Made by a program: the position numbers and the translations under genes
The notes under the pieces: generated by a model
Database searches by the model: none
The model's input: the letters and a program-made list of their open reading frames with translations, nothing else
Told to the model about the DNA's origin: nothing
Shown here: in pieces, positions 6,478 to 14,460 of the stretch
Numbering within the stretch: the first letter of the stretch is position 1
Layout: every line of letters begins with the position of its first letter
Assembly (NCBI GenBank): GCA_035620555.1
Contig: DASPGQ010000243.1
Span: forward strand, 1-32,893
Length of the DNA: 32,893 nucleotides
Reading direction: 5' to 3'
Source of the DNA: Vicinamibacteria bacterium
Lineage (GTDB): Bacteria; Acidobacteriota; Vicinamibacteria; Marinacidobacterales; SMYC01

Positions 6478-8364
6478 CTACCGAACGTAGCCGAGGGCCT
6501 TCAACTGGTCCCGAAGCTCGTCGGTGAGCGGTATCGTATCCGGCGTCAAAGAGCCCCGCGCGGTCAGATCGATCATGTGCTCCCGGAGATACTGCTTCAA
6601 AAGCTCGACAGAAATCTGGTCGTGAGAGCTCCCCCTCTCGTCGAGCTCGCGCGGGTCGGCGACGAGATCGTAAATGGCAATGGCGTTGCCCGAAAAATTC
6701 CACAGAAGCTTCTGCCGCGGCGTCCGCACACCATGCAAATCGGGACTTCCGATGACCGCCGAGGCGAATACCGGTTGCGGTGGAACGTCGCCCTCGTTCC
6801 CCAAGAGCGGTGAAATGTCGCGACCAGCCGCGGCAGGAAACTCGTCGATTCGGGCGAGGCTCAAGAGCGACGGCATGAGATCGATCAGGCTTACCAGGGA
6901 ATCGACGCGCCGTCCGGCGTCCTCCGACAGAGGCTTCCGAATTAGAAGCGGGACGTGGAGCTGATGATCGAATAGATTCTCGCCATGATTCCAGCCTCCA
7001 TGCTCCATCAGCTCTTCTCCGTGATCGGAGGTGAACACGACGTAGGTACGATCGAGAATGCCCCGGTTCCGCAGGTCATCGAGAAACGGACCGACCTTCC
7101 GGTCGAAACCAATCACGCCGGCTCCGTACTTGGCGTGCCAGGATCTCAGTCGGAAACGTTCCTCGTCATCGGCCCAATCCGTGTCCCTCAAATAGGCCGG
7201 GATGTGAGCATATTCTTCCGTGGTCAGCCGAGCGTCGATGCCCGGGTCGACGAGATCGCGAATGGTCTCGAAGTCTCTTCGGGACGGGTCGTAGGGCCCG
7301 TGAACGTCCATGAAGTGCAGGTAGAGAAAAAACGGAGCTGAAGTGTCTCCTCGTTCGTCGATCCATTGCCTCGCTGCCTTCAAGATCGTGGTTGTTTTTA
7401 CCCGCCGTTCGAAGACATCGAAACCTTGCGAAAACCCGTACCGGGGGGAGACGAAAGGGTTGCTTACGAAGGCTGCGGTATCGTAGCCGGCCTCCTGGAG
7501 AAGCTCGGCAAGGGTCTCGGCTTCCTGGGGCAGAGCTTCCAGCTGCCCGGCGTCGCCATCCCATTCCCGCAATCCCATCTCCTTCACGGTATGGACCTCG
7601 GGATAGAGTGACGTGAAGAGCGTCGCGACCGAGGGTTTGGTCCATGGAGCGTTGGCGAAGCAGTTCTCGAAAACGACCGACTCCAGCGCCAACCGATCGA
7701 TCGCTGGAGAAATGGGTCCGGGGAAGCCGTAGGCGCCGGTGAAATCAGCACGCAGAGTATCCACGAGAAGAACGACGAAGGACGGACGCTCCGATTCGGC
7801 CAAGGGCTGTATCGCTCTTGGCTTGATGACGGGGTTTCCCCAGGCGGTGAGAATCCGATCCGCCCAGGGAGCTCGGGGAGTCGACACCATCGGCCGGGCC
7901 CTGAGAGTGAGTCGAACGGGCTTGCCCCCCCAGGCGCCGAGATCGACCCGCGCGGGGTGGAACCGGTTGTGGTCCATCTCTCGCACCTCGCGGCGGAAGA
8001 TCGAAATCGTTTCTTGACCGATTTCCAGGTCGGCCTCGAAGTCAACGCGGGCTCTGGGAATGCGTCGCTCGGTCAGCAAACCCACGGACATCTCGAGCTC
8101 GGCATGATCGGGGAGGACGACGTCGAAGGTGATCTCGGACGGAAACGGCGGCGTGATCGACGGAAGGGTTTGCCCTCCGAGCTCGATCTCCCCGGTCCAT
8201 TCGGAGTGGTCACGAAAGGCGGCAAAGACCGCTCCCGGCGACGTCTTGCCTGCGCCCGCCACGAGCTCCGTAAGGTCGATCGGACGTTCGCATCCCATCA
8301 CCGCAAGCGAGCTCGCCAACGCGACGACCCTTTTCAAGAAGGGTAGGCAGGTGCCCTTCCTCAT
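6478..8364 (-). CDS. Sulfatase-family (alkaline phosphatase superfamily) lipoprotein
   Basis: A 628-residue predicted lipoprotein. The N-terminus has a basic/hydrophobic signal ending in the lipobox AVMGC (Cys25). Residues about 45-185 form an unassigned beta-rich domain. The sulfatase fold begins at VVLLVDTLRAD (metal ligand D202), then the nucleophile loop APWTKPSVATLFTSLYP with Thr242 where sulfatases have Cys or Ser (C/S-x-P-S-R), then LYLHFMDVHGPY (about 347-358) and FTSDHGEE (D447, H448), and the C-terminal LKALGYV typical of the family. Because Thr cannot become formylglycine, a classical sulfatase reaction is doubtful; Thr nucleophiles occur in phosphoglycerol and phosphoethanolamine transferases of the same superfamily. 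The start at 8364 was chosen because it gives the lipobox; the open frame extends further upstream without family support. Divergent from the ADOP permease. Confidence 0.87.
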   Translation of the reverse strand: MRKGTCLPFLKRVVALASSLAVMGCERPIDLTELVAGAGKTSPGAVFAAFRDHSEWTGEIELGGQTLPSITPPFPSEITFDVVLPDHAELEMSVGLLTERRIPRARVDFEADLEIGQETISIFRREVREMDHNRFHPARVDLGAWGGKPVRLTLRARPMVSTPRAPWADRILTAWGNPVIKPRAIQPLAESERPSFVVLLVDTLRADFTGAYGFPGPISPAIDRLALESVVFENCFANAPWTKPSVATLFTSLYPEVHTVKEMGLREWDGDAGQLEALPQEAETLAELLQEAGYDTAAFVSNPFVSPRYGFSQGFDVFERRVKTTTILKAARQWIDERGDTSAPFFLYLHFMDVHGPYDPSRRDFETIRDLVDPGIDARLTTEEYAHIPAYLRDTDWADDEERFRLRSWHAKYGAGVIGFDRKVGPFLDDLRNRGILDRTYVVFTSDHGEELMEHGGWNHGENLFDHQLHVPLLIRKPLSEDAGRRVDSLVSLIDLMPSLLSLARIDEFPAAAGRDISPLLGNEGDVPPQPVFASAVIGSPDLHGVRTPRQKLLWNFSGNAIAIYDLVADPRELDERGSSHDQISVELLKQYLREHMIDLTARGSLTPDTIPLTDELRDQLKALGYVR

Positions 8365-8467
8365 CGATCCGTCATTATCGCGTGGGGCAGGCGCGACCTC
8401 AATGTCTCGGATCCTCCCGCGGTAAAGTTCCGGAAACCCGGGGCGAGCAATCTTCGTAATCGTTAGT

Positions 8468-10876
8468 ATGCGTGACTTTCTCCTCGATATGCGGTACGGC
8501 CTCCGAATGCTGACGAAAACCCCGGTCGTGGCCGCGGTGGCTGCAGCCTCCCTCGCCCTGGGAATCTCGGCCAATACCACGACGTTCGCGGTGGCCAATG
8601 GCTTTCTCTTCGCCCCGTTCCCGTTTCCGGACCAGGACGAGCTGGTCCTGATCTCTGAAATCCACGCGAAGAGCACGGACGATGAATGGGTCTCTCCCGG
8701 GAACTTTCTCGACTATCGGGCACGGGCCACCGTCTTCGATCGCCTGGTCGCCTACGACGTGCTGCCAGCGAATCTGACCGGCGGAGACGAGCCGGAGAGG
8801 GTGCGCCTGGTGAAGATGAGCCCCGAGACGTTCCGCGTCCTCGATCGAAGCCCTCTGCTCGGCCGAGACTTCGACGAGAAGGAGGGAGTCGCCGGCGCGG
8901 GAAATGTCGCCGTTCTCTCCTATCCATTCTGGCAACGCTACTTCGCCGCCTCTCGTTCGATTCTCGGCGAGGTGGTCACCATCGACGGTAAGGGCTTCGA
9001 GGTCGTCGGAGTGATGCCTCAGGACTTCGATTTCCTTCCCGCAAATGTGGACCTCTTCGTTCCCACGAGCTGGGAGGACCGGAGCTCGGATCGCGAGCGT
9101 GCGCTCCTGGTCTTGGGCCGCCTGAAGGAGGGTCGCACGCCCGAGGAAGCGGAAGCCGAGATTACCGCGATCTCGAGCCAGCTCGCGGGGGAGCTTCCGG
9201 AGCAAAACGAAGGCTATCGCGCCATCACCATGCCCCTCCGCGACTACTTCCCTGGCCGGACGGACACGCTCCTCATGTACATCCTGCTCACCGTGTCGGG
9301 ATTCGTTCTTCTGATCGCCTGCGCCAATATCGCGAATCTTCTCCTCGCGCGCGCCGAGGCCCGACAGAGGGAAGTGGCGGTTCGCAGCGCGCTCGGAGCC
9401 GGGCGGTCGCGTATCCTGCGGCAGCTCCTGACCGAGAGCTCGATTCTCGCCCTCCTGGGAGGGGCCCTGGGTGCGTTTCTCTCGGTTTACAGCGTGCGAT
9501 GGGTGAGGCAGTCCATGCCCGCCGAGCTTCCACTTTCGTTTCTTCCGGAAATGGACCGAACGGTGCTCCTCTATACGCTCGCGACGTCGATGATCGCGGG
9601 AATGATCTTCGGGATCGCGCCCGCCCTTCACACTTTCGCCGACGATCTCCGCGAAGCCCTGGGGGAGTCGAGCCGCGGCGGGACCGCTACCCGCAAACGG
9701 AATCGGCTCCGGAACGCCTTCGTCGTCGCCGAGATCGGGGCCGCTCTCGCGCTTCTCATCGGTTCCGGAGCTCTCATGAACATCTTCCGCGAGTACATCA
9801 TGCCCGACCCCGGATTCGAGGTGAATCGCCTTCTGACCGCGCAGCTCACCCTCTCGGAGGATCGGCATCCCGACGACGCCGACGTCCGGCGCTTCTACCA
9901 CGAGGTCTCCGTCCGGCTTTCGGAGATTCCCGGTGTCACCGGGGTCGCGGTGATGAACGAGCTTCCGCGAAGCCGAGCCTCGGGTGCGACGGAATTCACC
10001 ATCGAAGGACGCGCGCCGCTGCGGCACAACGAGGAACCGGTCAGCGGCTTCCAGGCGGTTAACGCGACCTACTTCACCACCCTTGGGGTGTCGATCCGCG
10101 CGGGTCGCGGAGTGACCCTGGCGGATCGAGAGGACTCGGAGCCGGTCGCGGTGGTCAACGAGAGCTTCGTCGAGAAGTTCTTTCCCGATGAGGATCCGCT
10201 GGGAAAGCGGCTGGTCGTGAAGGGCACACCGCGCCGCATCGTCGGCGTCTCGGAGACCATCTATCAGGCGAGGATGCCCGATGAAGGCGGAAAGCTCGGA
10301 CCGGTGATCTATCTTCCGATGGAGCAACAGCCGGTTCGGACGAAGAGCTTCGCCCTCCGGGTGCAAGGGGACCCCTCCGCTCTCGCGCCCGACCTGCGCT
10401 CGGCGATCTGGGCCGTCGATCCCGAGCAGCCGGTGAGCAAGGTCCAGACCCTGGCGGAGCACATCGAAACCGAGCTCTCCGGTCCCAGGATCATTGCCGT
10501 CGTTCTCACCATCTTCGCCTCGACCGCGTTGTTACTCTCGGCGATAGGTATCTACGGGGTCATGGCCCATGGCGTCGCCCAGAAGACGCGGGAGATCGGA
10601 ATCCGCATGGCGCTGGGCGCCGCGGGAAGAGACGTCGTAGGGCTCGTCACCCGGCAGGGAATGCGACTCGCCCTCTTCGGCCTCCTCCTGGGAACGCCCT
10701 TCGCCTTCGCCCTTACCCGGCTCGTGGGCTCGACGTTCGTGAGCACGACCGGCGTCACACTCCAGATGGTGCTGACCGTCGTCACCGTCCTCGCGGCCGT
10801 GGCGTTTGCCGCGACCTACCTTCCCGCGCGGAAAGCCTCCCGCATCCAGCCGGTCAGAGCGCTTACGACCGAGTAG
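8468..10876 (+). CDS. ADOP-type ABC transporter permease (MacB/FtsX-like)
   Basis: An 802-residue permease of the acidobacterial duplicated orphan permease type. It begins with the characteristic MRDFLLDMRYGLRML and a first membrane helix followed by ALGISANTTTFAVANG. A MacB-like periplasmic core domain comes next, then an FtsX domain around residues 270-400 (IACANIANLLLARAEARQREVAVRSALGAGR), a second periplasmic domain starting near 450, and a second FtsX domain around 670-795 (IGIYGVMAHGVAQKTREIGIRMALGA) ending in PARKASRIQPVRAL. No ATP-binding subunit is adjacent, as is usual for this family. The substrate is unknown; relatives of MacB act on peptides or lipoproteins by mechanotransmission. 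No Shine-Dalgarno sequence is seen before ATG 8468. Divergent from the sulfatase-family lipoprotein with 103 bp between them. Confidence 0.93.
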   Translation: MRDFLLDMRYGLRMLTKTPVVAAVAAASLALGISANTTTFAVANGFLFAPFPFPDQDELVLISEIHAKSTDDEWVSPGNFLDYRARATVFDRLVAYDVLPANLTGGDEPERVRLVKMSPETFRVLDRSPLLGRDFDEKEGVAGAGNVAVLSYPFWQRYFAASRSILGEVVTIDGKGFEVVGVMPQDFDFLPANVDLFVPTSWEDRSSDRERALLVLGRLKEGRTPEEAEAEITAISSQLAGELPEQNEGYRAITMPLRDYFPGRTDTLLMYILLTVSGFVLLIACANIANLLLARAEARQREVAVRSALGAGRSRILRQLLTESSILALLGGALGAFLSVYSVRWVRQSMPAELPLSFLPEMDRTVLLYTLATSMIAGMIFGIAPALHTFADDLREALGESSRGGTATRKRNRLRNAFVVAEIGAALALLIGSGALMNIFREYIMPDPGFEVNRLLTAQLTLSEDRHPDDADVRRFYHEVSVRLSEIPGVTGVAVMNELPRSRASGATEFTIEGRAPLRHNEEPVSGFQAVNATYFTTLGVSIRAGRGVTLADREDSEPVAVVNESFVEKFFPDEDPLGKRLVVKGTPRRIVGVSETIYQARMPDEGGKLGPVIYLPMEQQPVRTKSFALRVQGDPSALAPDLRSAIWAVDPEQPVSKVQTLAEHIETELSGPRIIAVVLTIFASTALLLSAIGIYGVMAHGVAQKTREIGIRMALGAAGRDVVGLVTRQGMRLALFGLLLGTPFAFALTRLVGSTFVSTTGVTLQMVLTVVTVLAAVAFAATYLPARKASRIQPVRALTTE

Positions 10877-10916
10877 CCGCAAAGCGCGAGGAGAAGCCCG
10901 TCGCGATTCGACTCGG

Positions 10917-12236
10917 CTACCGCGTCGGGCGCAAGACGACGATGGTGTCGATGGGATTCCGATCGTCTGGAGGTAGCTGCAAGACTATGTCAGGCTGACG
11001 CGTGAAACCGATCGCGCGGCCGGATCCAAAGAGGCGAGCGTCCTTCAGTGCGAGGTCCGCGGTTCCGGGAAGGACCAGGCGCTCGGGGGCATCCGCGGAA
11101 AGAACGTGAACGTAGACGACGCCGTCTCTCGACGTCGCCACTCCCCAGGACTGAGGGCGCATCGGACCGCCCCGAGTACCGTAGATCGTCTCGCCGAAGG
11201 TACGAGTCCAGACGCCGATCTCGCGAAGCCGATCCACCGCCTCGGAAGGAATCGTCCCCTCGGGTGTCGGCCCGACGTTCAAAAGCAGGTTCGCGTCGTG
11301 ACCCGCGGCGCGGACGAGATAGTGAACGAGATCCTTCGTGCTCTTGAAATCCCGGTCCGAGGCATTGAATCCCCAGGAGCCGTTGGTGGTGTCGCAGGTT
11401 TCGAGGGGCAGGGTACCCACCTCCGTCGTGTTGTAGCCGAAGGTGTTGGCGCCCGGAAGGTCGCGCTCGAACATCTGGAACCCCTCGCCCTCAAATGGGG
11501 CCACGTGGTGGTTGTTCCCGATGAGTGCTCCAGGCTGAAGCCGATGGATGAGGTCGTAGGTCTCCTCGAGCTTCCAGTCGACGTGAGTCGAACGGTCGTT
11601 CTTGTCGGCCTCGTTTACGTGCTGATCCCACCAGCCGTCGAACCAGAACCCTCCGAGCTCACCGTAGTCTCCCCCCGCGAGCTCGGCCACCTGGGCATTC
11701 ATGTACTCGAGATAGGCGTCGAAGCTTCCCGACTCCGGCCGCCCGGCATGGCGCCCCGTCTTTCCTCGAGGGTAGTAGTCGAAGTGATGCCAGTCGAGGT
11801 GCGAGTGATAGAGGAAGAGCTTCAAACCGGCTTTCCGGCATTCCTCGGCGAGCGTCTTCAAGACGTCCTTTCCGTAAGGCGTCCGCTCCACGATGTCGTA
11901 GTCGCTGACCTTCGAGTCCCACATCGCGAAGCCGTCGTGGTGCTTGGACGTGATGGTGATGTAGCGCATTCCCGCATCCTTCGCGATGCGTACCCATTCG
12001 GCCGGGTCGTAGTCCACCGGGTCGAATCGCGAGGGAAGCTTTTCGTATTCTTCGACCGTCATCCGGTCGTTCTCCATCACCCACTCCCCTTTTCCCAGAA
12101 GGCTGTAGACGCCCCAGTGGATGAACATTCCGAAGCGCGCCTCGCGGAACCACTCCTGGGCTTCGGTCTGTGGATCCTGGGCCACGGCGGCGGAAGCGTA
12201 GAGGGCCATCGCGGCGAAAGCAGCTCTGAGTCCCAT
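10917..12236 (-). CDS. Alpha-L-fucosidase, glycoside hydrolase family 29
   Basis: A 439-residue exported GH29 enzyme that releases terminal L-fucose from glycans. A signal peptide (RAAFAAMALYASAAVA) precedes the TIM-barrel. Family landmarks are WFREARFGMFIHWGVYS (about 29-45, H40), ITITSKHHDGFAMWDS (H99, H100), LFLYHSHLDWHH (about 140-151) and GGFWFDGWW with the predicted nucleophile D200. Residues 340-439 form the C-terminal beta-sandwich. The start ATG 12236 was chosen for the signal peptide; GTG 12251 would add five residues (TPRK basic n-region) and is also possible, with AGGGA upstream of it. The substrate could be plant, algal or animal fucosylated glycan. It is convergent with the ADOP gene with 40 bp between them. 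Confidence 0.93.
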   Translation of the reverse strand: MGLRAAFAAMALYASAAVAQDPQTEAQEWFREARFGMFIHWGVYSLLGKGEWVMENDRMTVEEYEKLPSRFDPVDYDPAEWVRIAKDAGMRYITITSKHHDGFAMWDSKVSDYDIVERTPYGKDVLKTLAEECRKAGLKLFLYHSHLDWHHFDYYPRGKTGRHAGRPESGSFDAYLEYMNAQVAELAGGDYGELGGFWFDGWWDQHVNEADKNDRSTHVDWKLEETYDLIHRLQPGALIGNNHHVAPFEGEGFQMFERDLPGANTFGYNTTEVGTLPLETCDTTNGSWGFNASDRDFKSTKDLVHYLVRAAGHDANLLLNVGPTPEGTIPSEAVDRLREIGVWTRTFGETIYGTRGGPMRPQSWGVATSRDGVVYVHVLSADAPERLVLPGTADLALKDARLFGSGRAIGFTRQPDIVLQLPPDDRNPIDTIVVLRPTR

Positions 12237-12613
12237 TTTTCTTGGCGTCACGTGCTGCGAATCCCTAAGCAACGAGTCCTGTTGTCTCCCGGCGACACGG
12301 CAAACCTCCGGGGACCTGGTTTCGCGAGTACTGGGACGCAATGAGATGGCGCAATTGGGTCACTCCAAAGCAACCGTACGATACAGGATTCGGGGTGGAC
12401 CATGGGATCGGGATCGGCGCGGTGAGGATTGCGTCTCGCATTCGCGATACTTTCGATTCCCGAGCGAGCCCCGCCGCTCCGAGCGGCGAATCGAGCCCGC
12501 CAAAGGGGATGTTGTGCTTGACCCAGGCAGTGTGCGGGAGTATGGTGCCCACCACATCTTAAGGATCTCTCCTCAGAAGCTGGTACTCCACTCAGTGAAG
12601 AAGGAGGCGTCCG
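12237..12613. other. Divergent intergenic region between fucosidase and beta-helix gene
   Basis: No intact gene is supported. Long open frames cross it on both strands but run into the flanking genes out of their frame. On the minus strand a short stretch resembles an aldehyde dehydrogenase C-terminus (separate entry). AAGGAGG at 12601-12607 is the ribosome site of the beta-helix gene. No convincing promoter was found. Confidence 0.4.
12440..12555 (-). pseudogene. Possible relic of an aldehyde dehydrogenase C-terminus
   Basis: Read on the minus strand from 12555, the frame gives VKHNIPFGG about 13 residues in. Aldehyde dehydrogenases of the coniferyl/class-3 type end with a similar HNLPFGGVG.SG.G.YHG segment. 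The following residues (LDSPLGAAG) keep the Gly spacing only loosely, and a stop lies directly upstream of the segment. No further dehydrogenase sequence is recognisable on either side. This could be a decayed fragment or a chance match. Confidence 0.18.
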
Positions 12614-14389
12614 ATGACGGCTCGCACGCGGCGGCGGAAGGGGCGCACGGCCCGCAGACCCGGGCATCTGGTGGTGGCTCTGCTCGTGGTGATGCAGCAG
12701 ACGGCGTTCCCGGCGGTGATCACGGTGGACGGTGGCTGCACCTTAGTGGATGCGATCGACGCCGCCAATACCGATATGGCCGTGGGCGGATGCACCGCGG
12801 GCTCGGGGGCGGACGAGATTCACCTGAGCGGCGACGTGACCCTTACGGAAGTGAACAACACCCTCGATGGACTGGGCAACGGGTTACCCAGCGTCTCGAC
12901 GGACATCACCATCAAGGGAAACAGCTTCACCGTAATGCGCGATGGGGGTGCAATGGTGCCGGAGTTCCGGATCTTCCACGTGGGACCAACCGGTACTCTG
13001 ACCCTCGACAACACGACTGTCAGCAACGGTGCGCTACACGACGCTGCGGGCATCTTGAACTATGGCGGGAGCCTGACGCTGAACAACTCCACGGTGACGG
13101 GCAACACGGCGACGGATTCCGGAGGGGGCGTCTTCAACAATGGCGGTATCGCGGGCTTAACGAACAGCACAGTGTCGGACAACACCGCGTCTTTCGGCGG
13201 TGGCGTAGTCAACGTCAATGGCACGTTGACCCTGACCAACACCACGGTGTCGGGCAACACGGTGGGCGTTGCCGGCGGGGGCATCGCCAACGCCGCCATC
13301 TTGACCCTGACGAGCAGCACGGTGTCGGGCAACACGGCCACCACCCGGGGTGGGGGCATTCTCAACGGCTACTTTGGATACTACGGGGCTGGTCTGTACG
13401 TGTACGACAGCCTTGTGTCGGACAACACGGCCACCTATGCCGGCGGAGGCATCTACAATATTGCCAGCAACCTTACCGTGACCCGAACTACAGTGTCGGA
13501 AAACGCGGCCCTCTATGCCGGCGGGGGCATCGGGACCTACGGCGGTACCGTGGTCGTCACCGACAGCACGATCTCGGGCAACAGCGTCACACCCAACCCG
13601 ATCGACGTCGCGCTCGGGGGCGGTCTGTCCGCCCGCGGTTCGGCGGGCACCGCCACCCTGACCAACACCACGGTGTCAGGCAACACGGCCGTCGACCCCT
13701 TGGACTACAGCCTCCGAGGCTTTGGCGGGGGCATCTTCAACGGAATCTCCATGACCCTGACCAACACCACGGTGTCAGGCAACACGGCGAGCCCAAGTTC
13801 GGCGGGTCCCGATGGTGGGGGCATCTTCAATGGCTACTCAGCGCCCCTGAGCCTCATCAACAGCCTGTTCGCCAACACGATGGGCGGGAACTGCGGCGGC
13901 GACCCCGTCACTGACGGAGGGAACAACTTCGCGACGGACATGACCTGCGGCACGATCCCGGACACGCTCACCGGCTTGGACCCGGTGCTCAAGGACAATG
14001 GCGGTCCCACGATGACCCACGAGATTTTGGCGGGCAGCAATGCCATCGATGCCGCGGGGCCATGCGGCCTGCCCGAGGATCAGCGCGGCGCCGGCCGAGT
14101 GGGAGATTGCGACAGTGGCGCCTTCGAGTTCATCGGCTGTAGCCCTCTGGTCCTGGCCAATGACGTGATCACCTCTCCGGTGACCTGGTATACGTGCCAC
14201 ACCGCACAGTTGGGTCCCGACTTTTCGGTGGAGATGCCTGGAAGTTTCACGTTGTTCGCTGGGGCAATGGTCGGTCTCGACAACGGCGTCCATTTCGGGC
14301 TGGATGCTCCCGTGACACTCGGCATCGACCCCAACCTGCAGATCTTGAGTCCCGAATCTCTGACGCTTCAGGGCCGCTCGAGCCCTTAG
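12614..14389 (+). CDS. Secreted right-handed beta-helix repeat protein with choice-of-anchor Q-like region
   Basis: A 591-residue exported protein. A very basic n-region (TARTRRRKGRTARR) precedes a hydrophobic signal segment (about 17-35). Residues 38-90 resemble the start of CSLREA-type beta-helix proteins (CTLVDAIDAANTD). From about 125 to 420 the protein consists of some ten imperfect repeats of the form LTNTTVSGNTA...GGGI.N, typical of pectate-lyase-like parallel beta-helices. After the helix comes DNGGPTMTHEILAGSNAIDAA..DQRGAGRVGDCDSGAFE, the choice-of-anchor Q pattern. The last 80 residues (ITSPVTWYTCHTAQLGPDF...SFTLFAGAMV) look like a three-coathanger-stack type domain. There are no catalytic residues, so a surface or adhesive structural role is likely. 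AAGGAGG with 6 bp spacing supports ATG 12614. Confidence 0.85.
   Translation: MTARTRRRKGRTARRPGHLVVALLVVMQQTAFPAVITVDGGCTLVDAIDAANTDMAVGGCTAGSGADEIHLSGDVTLTEVNNTLDGLGNGLPSVSTDITIKGNSFTVMRDGGAMVPEFRIFHVGPTGTLTLDNTTVSNGALHDAAGILNYGGSLTLNNSTVTGNTATDSGGGVFNNGGIAGLTNSTVSDNTASFGGGVVNVNGTLTLTNTTVSGNTVGVAGGGIANAAILTLTSSTVSGNTATTRGGGILNGYFGYYGAGLYVYDSLVSDNTATYAGGGIYNIASNLTVTRTTVSENAALYAGGGIGTYGGTVVVTDSTISGNSVTPNPIDVALGGGLSARGSAGTATLTNTTVSGNTAVDPLDYSLRGFGGGIFNGISMTLTNTTVSGNTASPSSAGPDGGGIFNGYSAPLSLINSLFANTMGGNCGGDPVTDGGNNFATDMTCGTIPDTLTGLDPVLKDNGGPTMTHEILAGSNAIDAAGPCGLPEDQRGAGRVGDCDSGAFEFIGCSPLVLANDVITSPVTWYTCHTAQLGPDFSVEMPGSFTLFAGAMVGLDNGVHFGLDAPVTLGIDPNLQILSPESLTLQGRSSP
13229..13788 (+). repeat. Near-identical DNA repeats inside the beta-helix gene
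   Basis: A unit of about 34 bp encoding TLTNTTVSGNT starts at 13229, 13655 and 13754, with the copies almost identical at DNA level; a diverged copy lies at 13303-13339. The near-identity of codons, not only of amino acids, points to recent duplication or gene conversion between repeat units. The spacers are coding and of unequal length, so this is not a CRISPR array. Confidence 0.8.
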
Positions 14390-14413
14390 GAGGCAGGTTT
14401 CCTCGACGCTGGC

Positions 14414-14431
14414 CCGCGCTCCAAAGCGCGG
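14414..14431. terminator. Hairpin between convergent genes, terminator-like
   Basis: CCGCGCT-ccaa-AGCGCGG forms a 7-bp GC stem with a 4-nt loop between the stop of the beta-helix gene (14389) and the stop of the convergent glycosyltransferase gene (14461). No T-tract follows on either strand, so it may need a protein factor or may only stabilise 3' ends. Confidence 0.35.
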
Positions 14432-14460
14432 TCAGAGGGCGCAAGCGCTCCGGCGGACCC

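Noticed and set aside
8399-10462. Long minus-strand open frame (687 codons) opposite the ADOP permease
   Set aside because: The translation has biased low-complexity composition and no family features, while the + strand encodes a complete ADOP permease.
11106-12344. Plus-strand open frame (412 codons) opposite the fucosidase
   Set aside because: Antisense shadow; the minus strand carries a full GH29 enzyme with signal peptide.
13229-13788. Repeats considered as a CRISPR array
   Set aside because: The repeats encode TLTNTTVSGNT in frame within a beta-helix gene, with coding spacers of unequal length.
12346-13914. Long open frame (522 codons) on the + strand overlapping the beta-helix gene
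   Set aside because: It is out of frame with the beta-helix gene, and its translation is a Gln/His/Arg-rich shadow of repetitive GC-rich codons without family resemblance or ribosome site.
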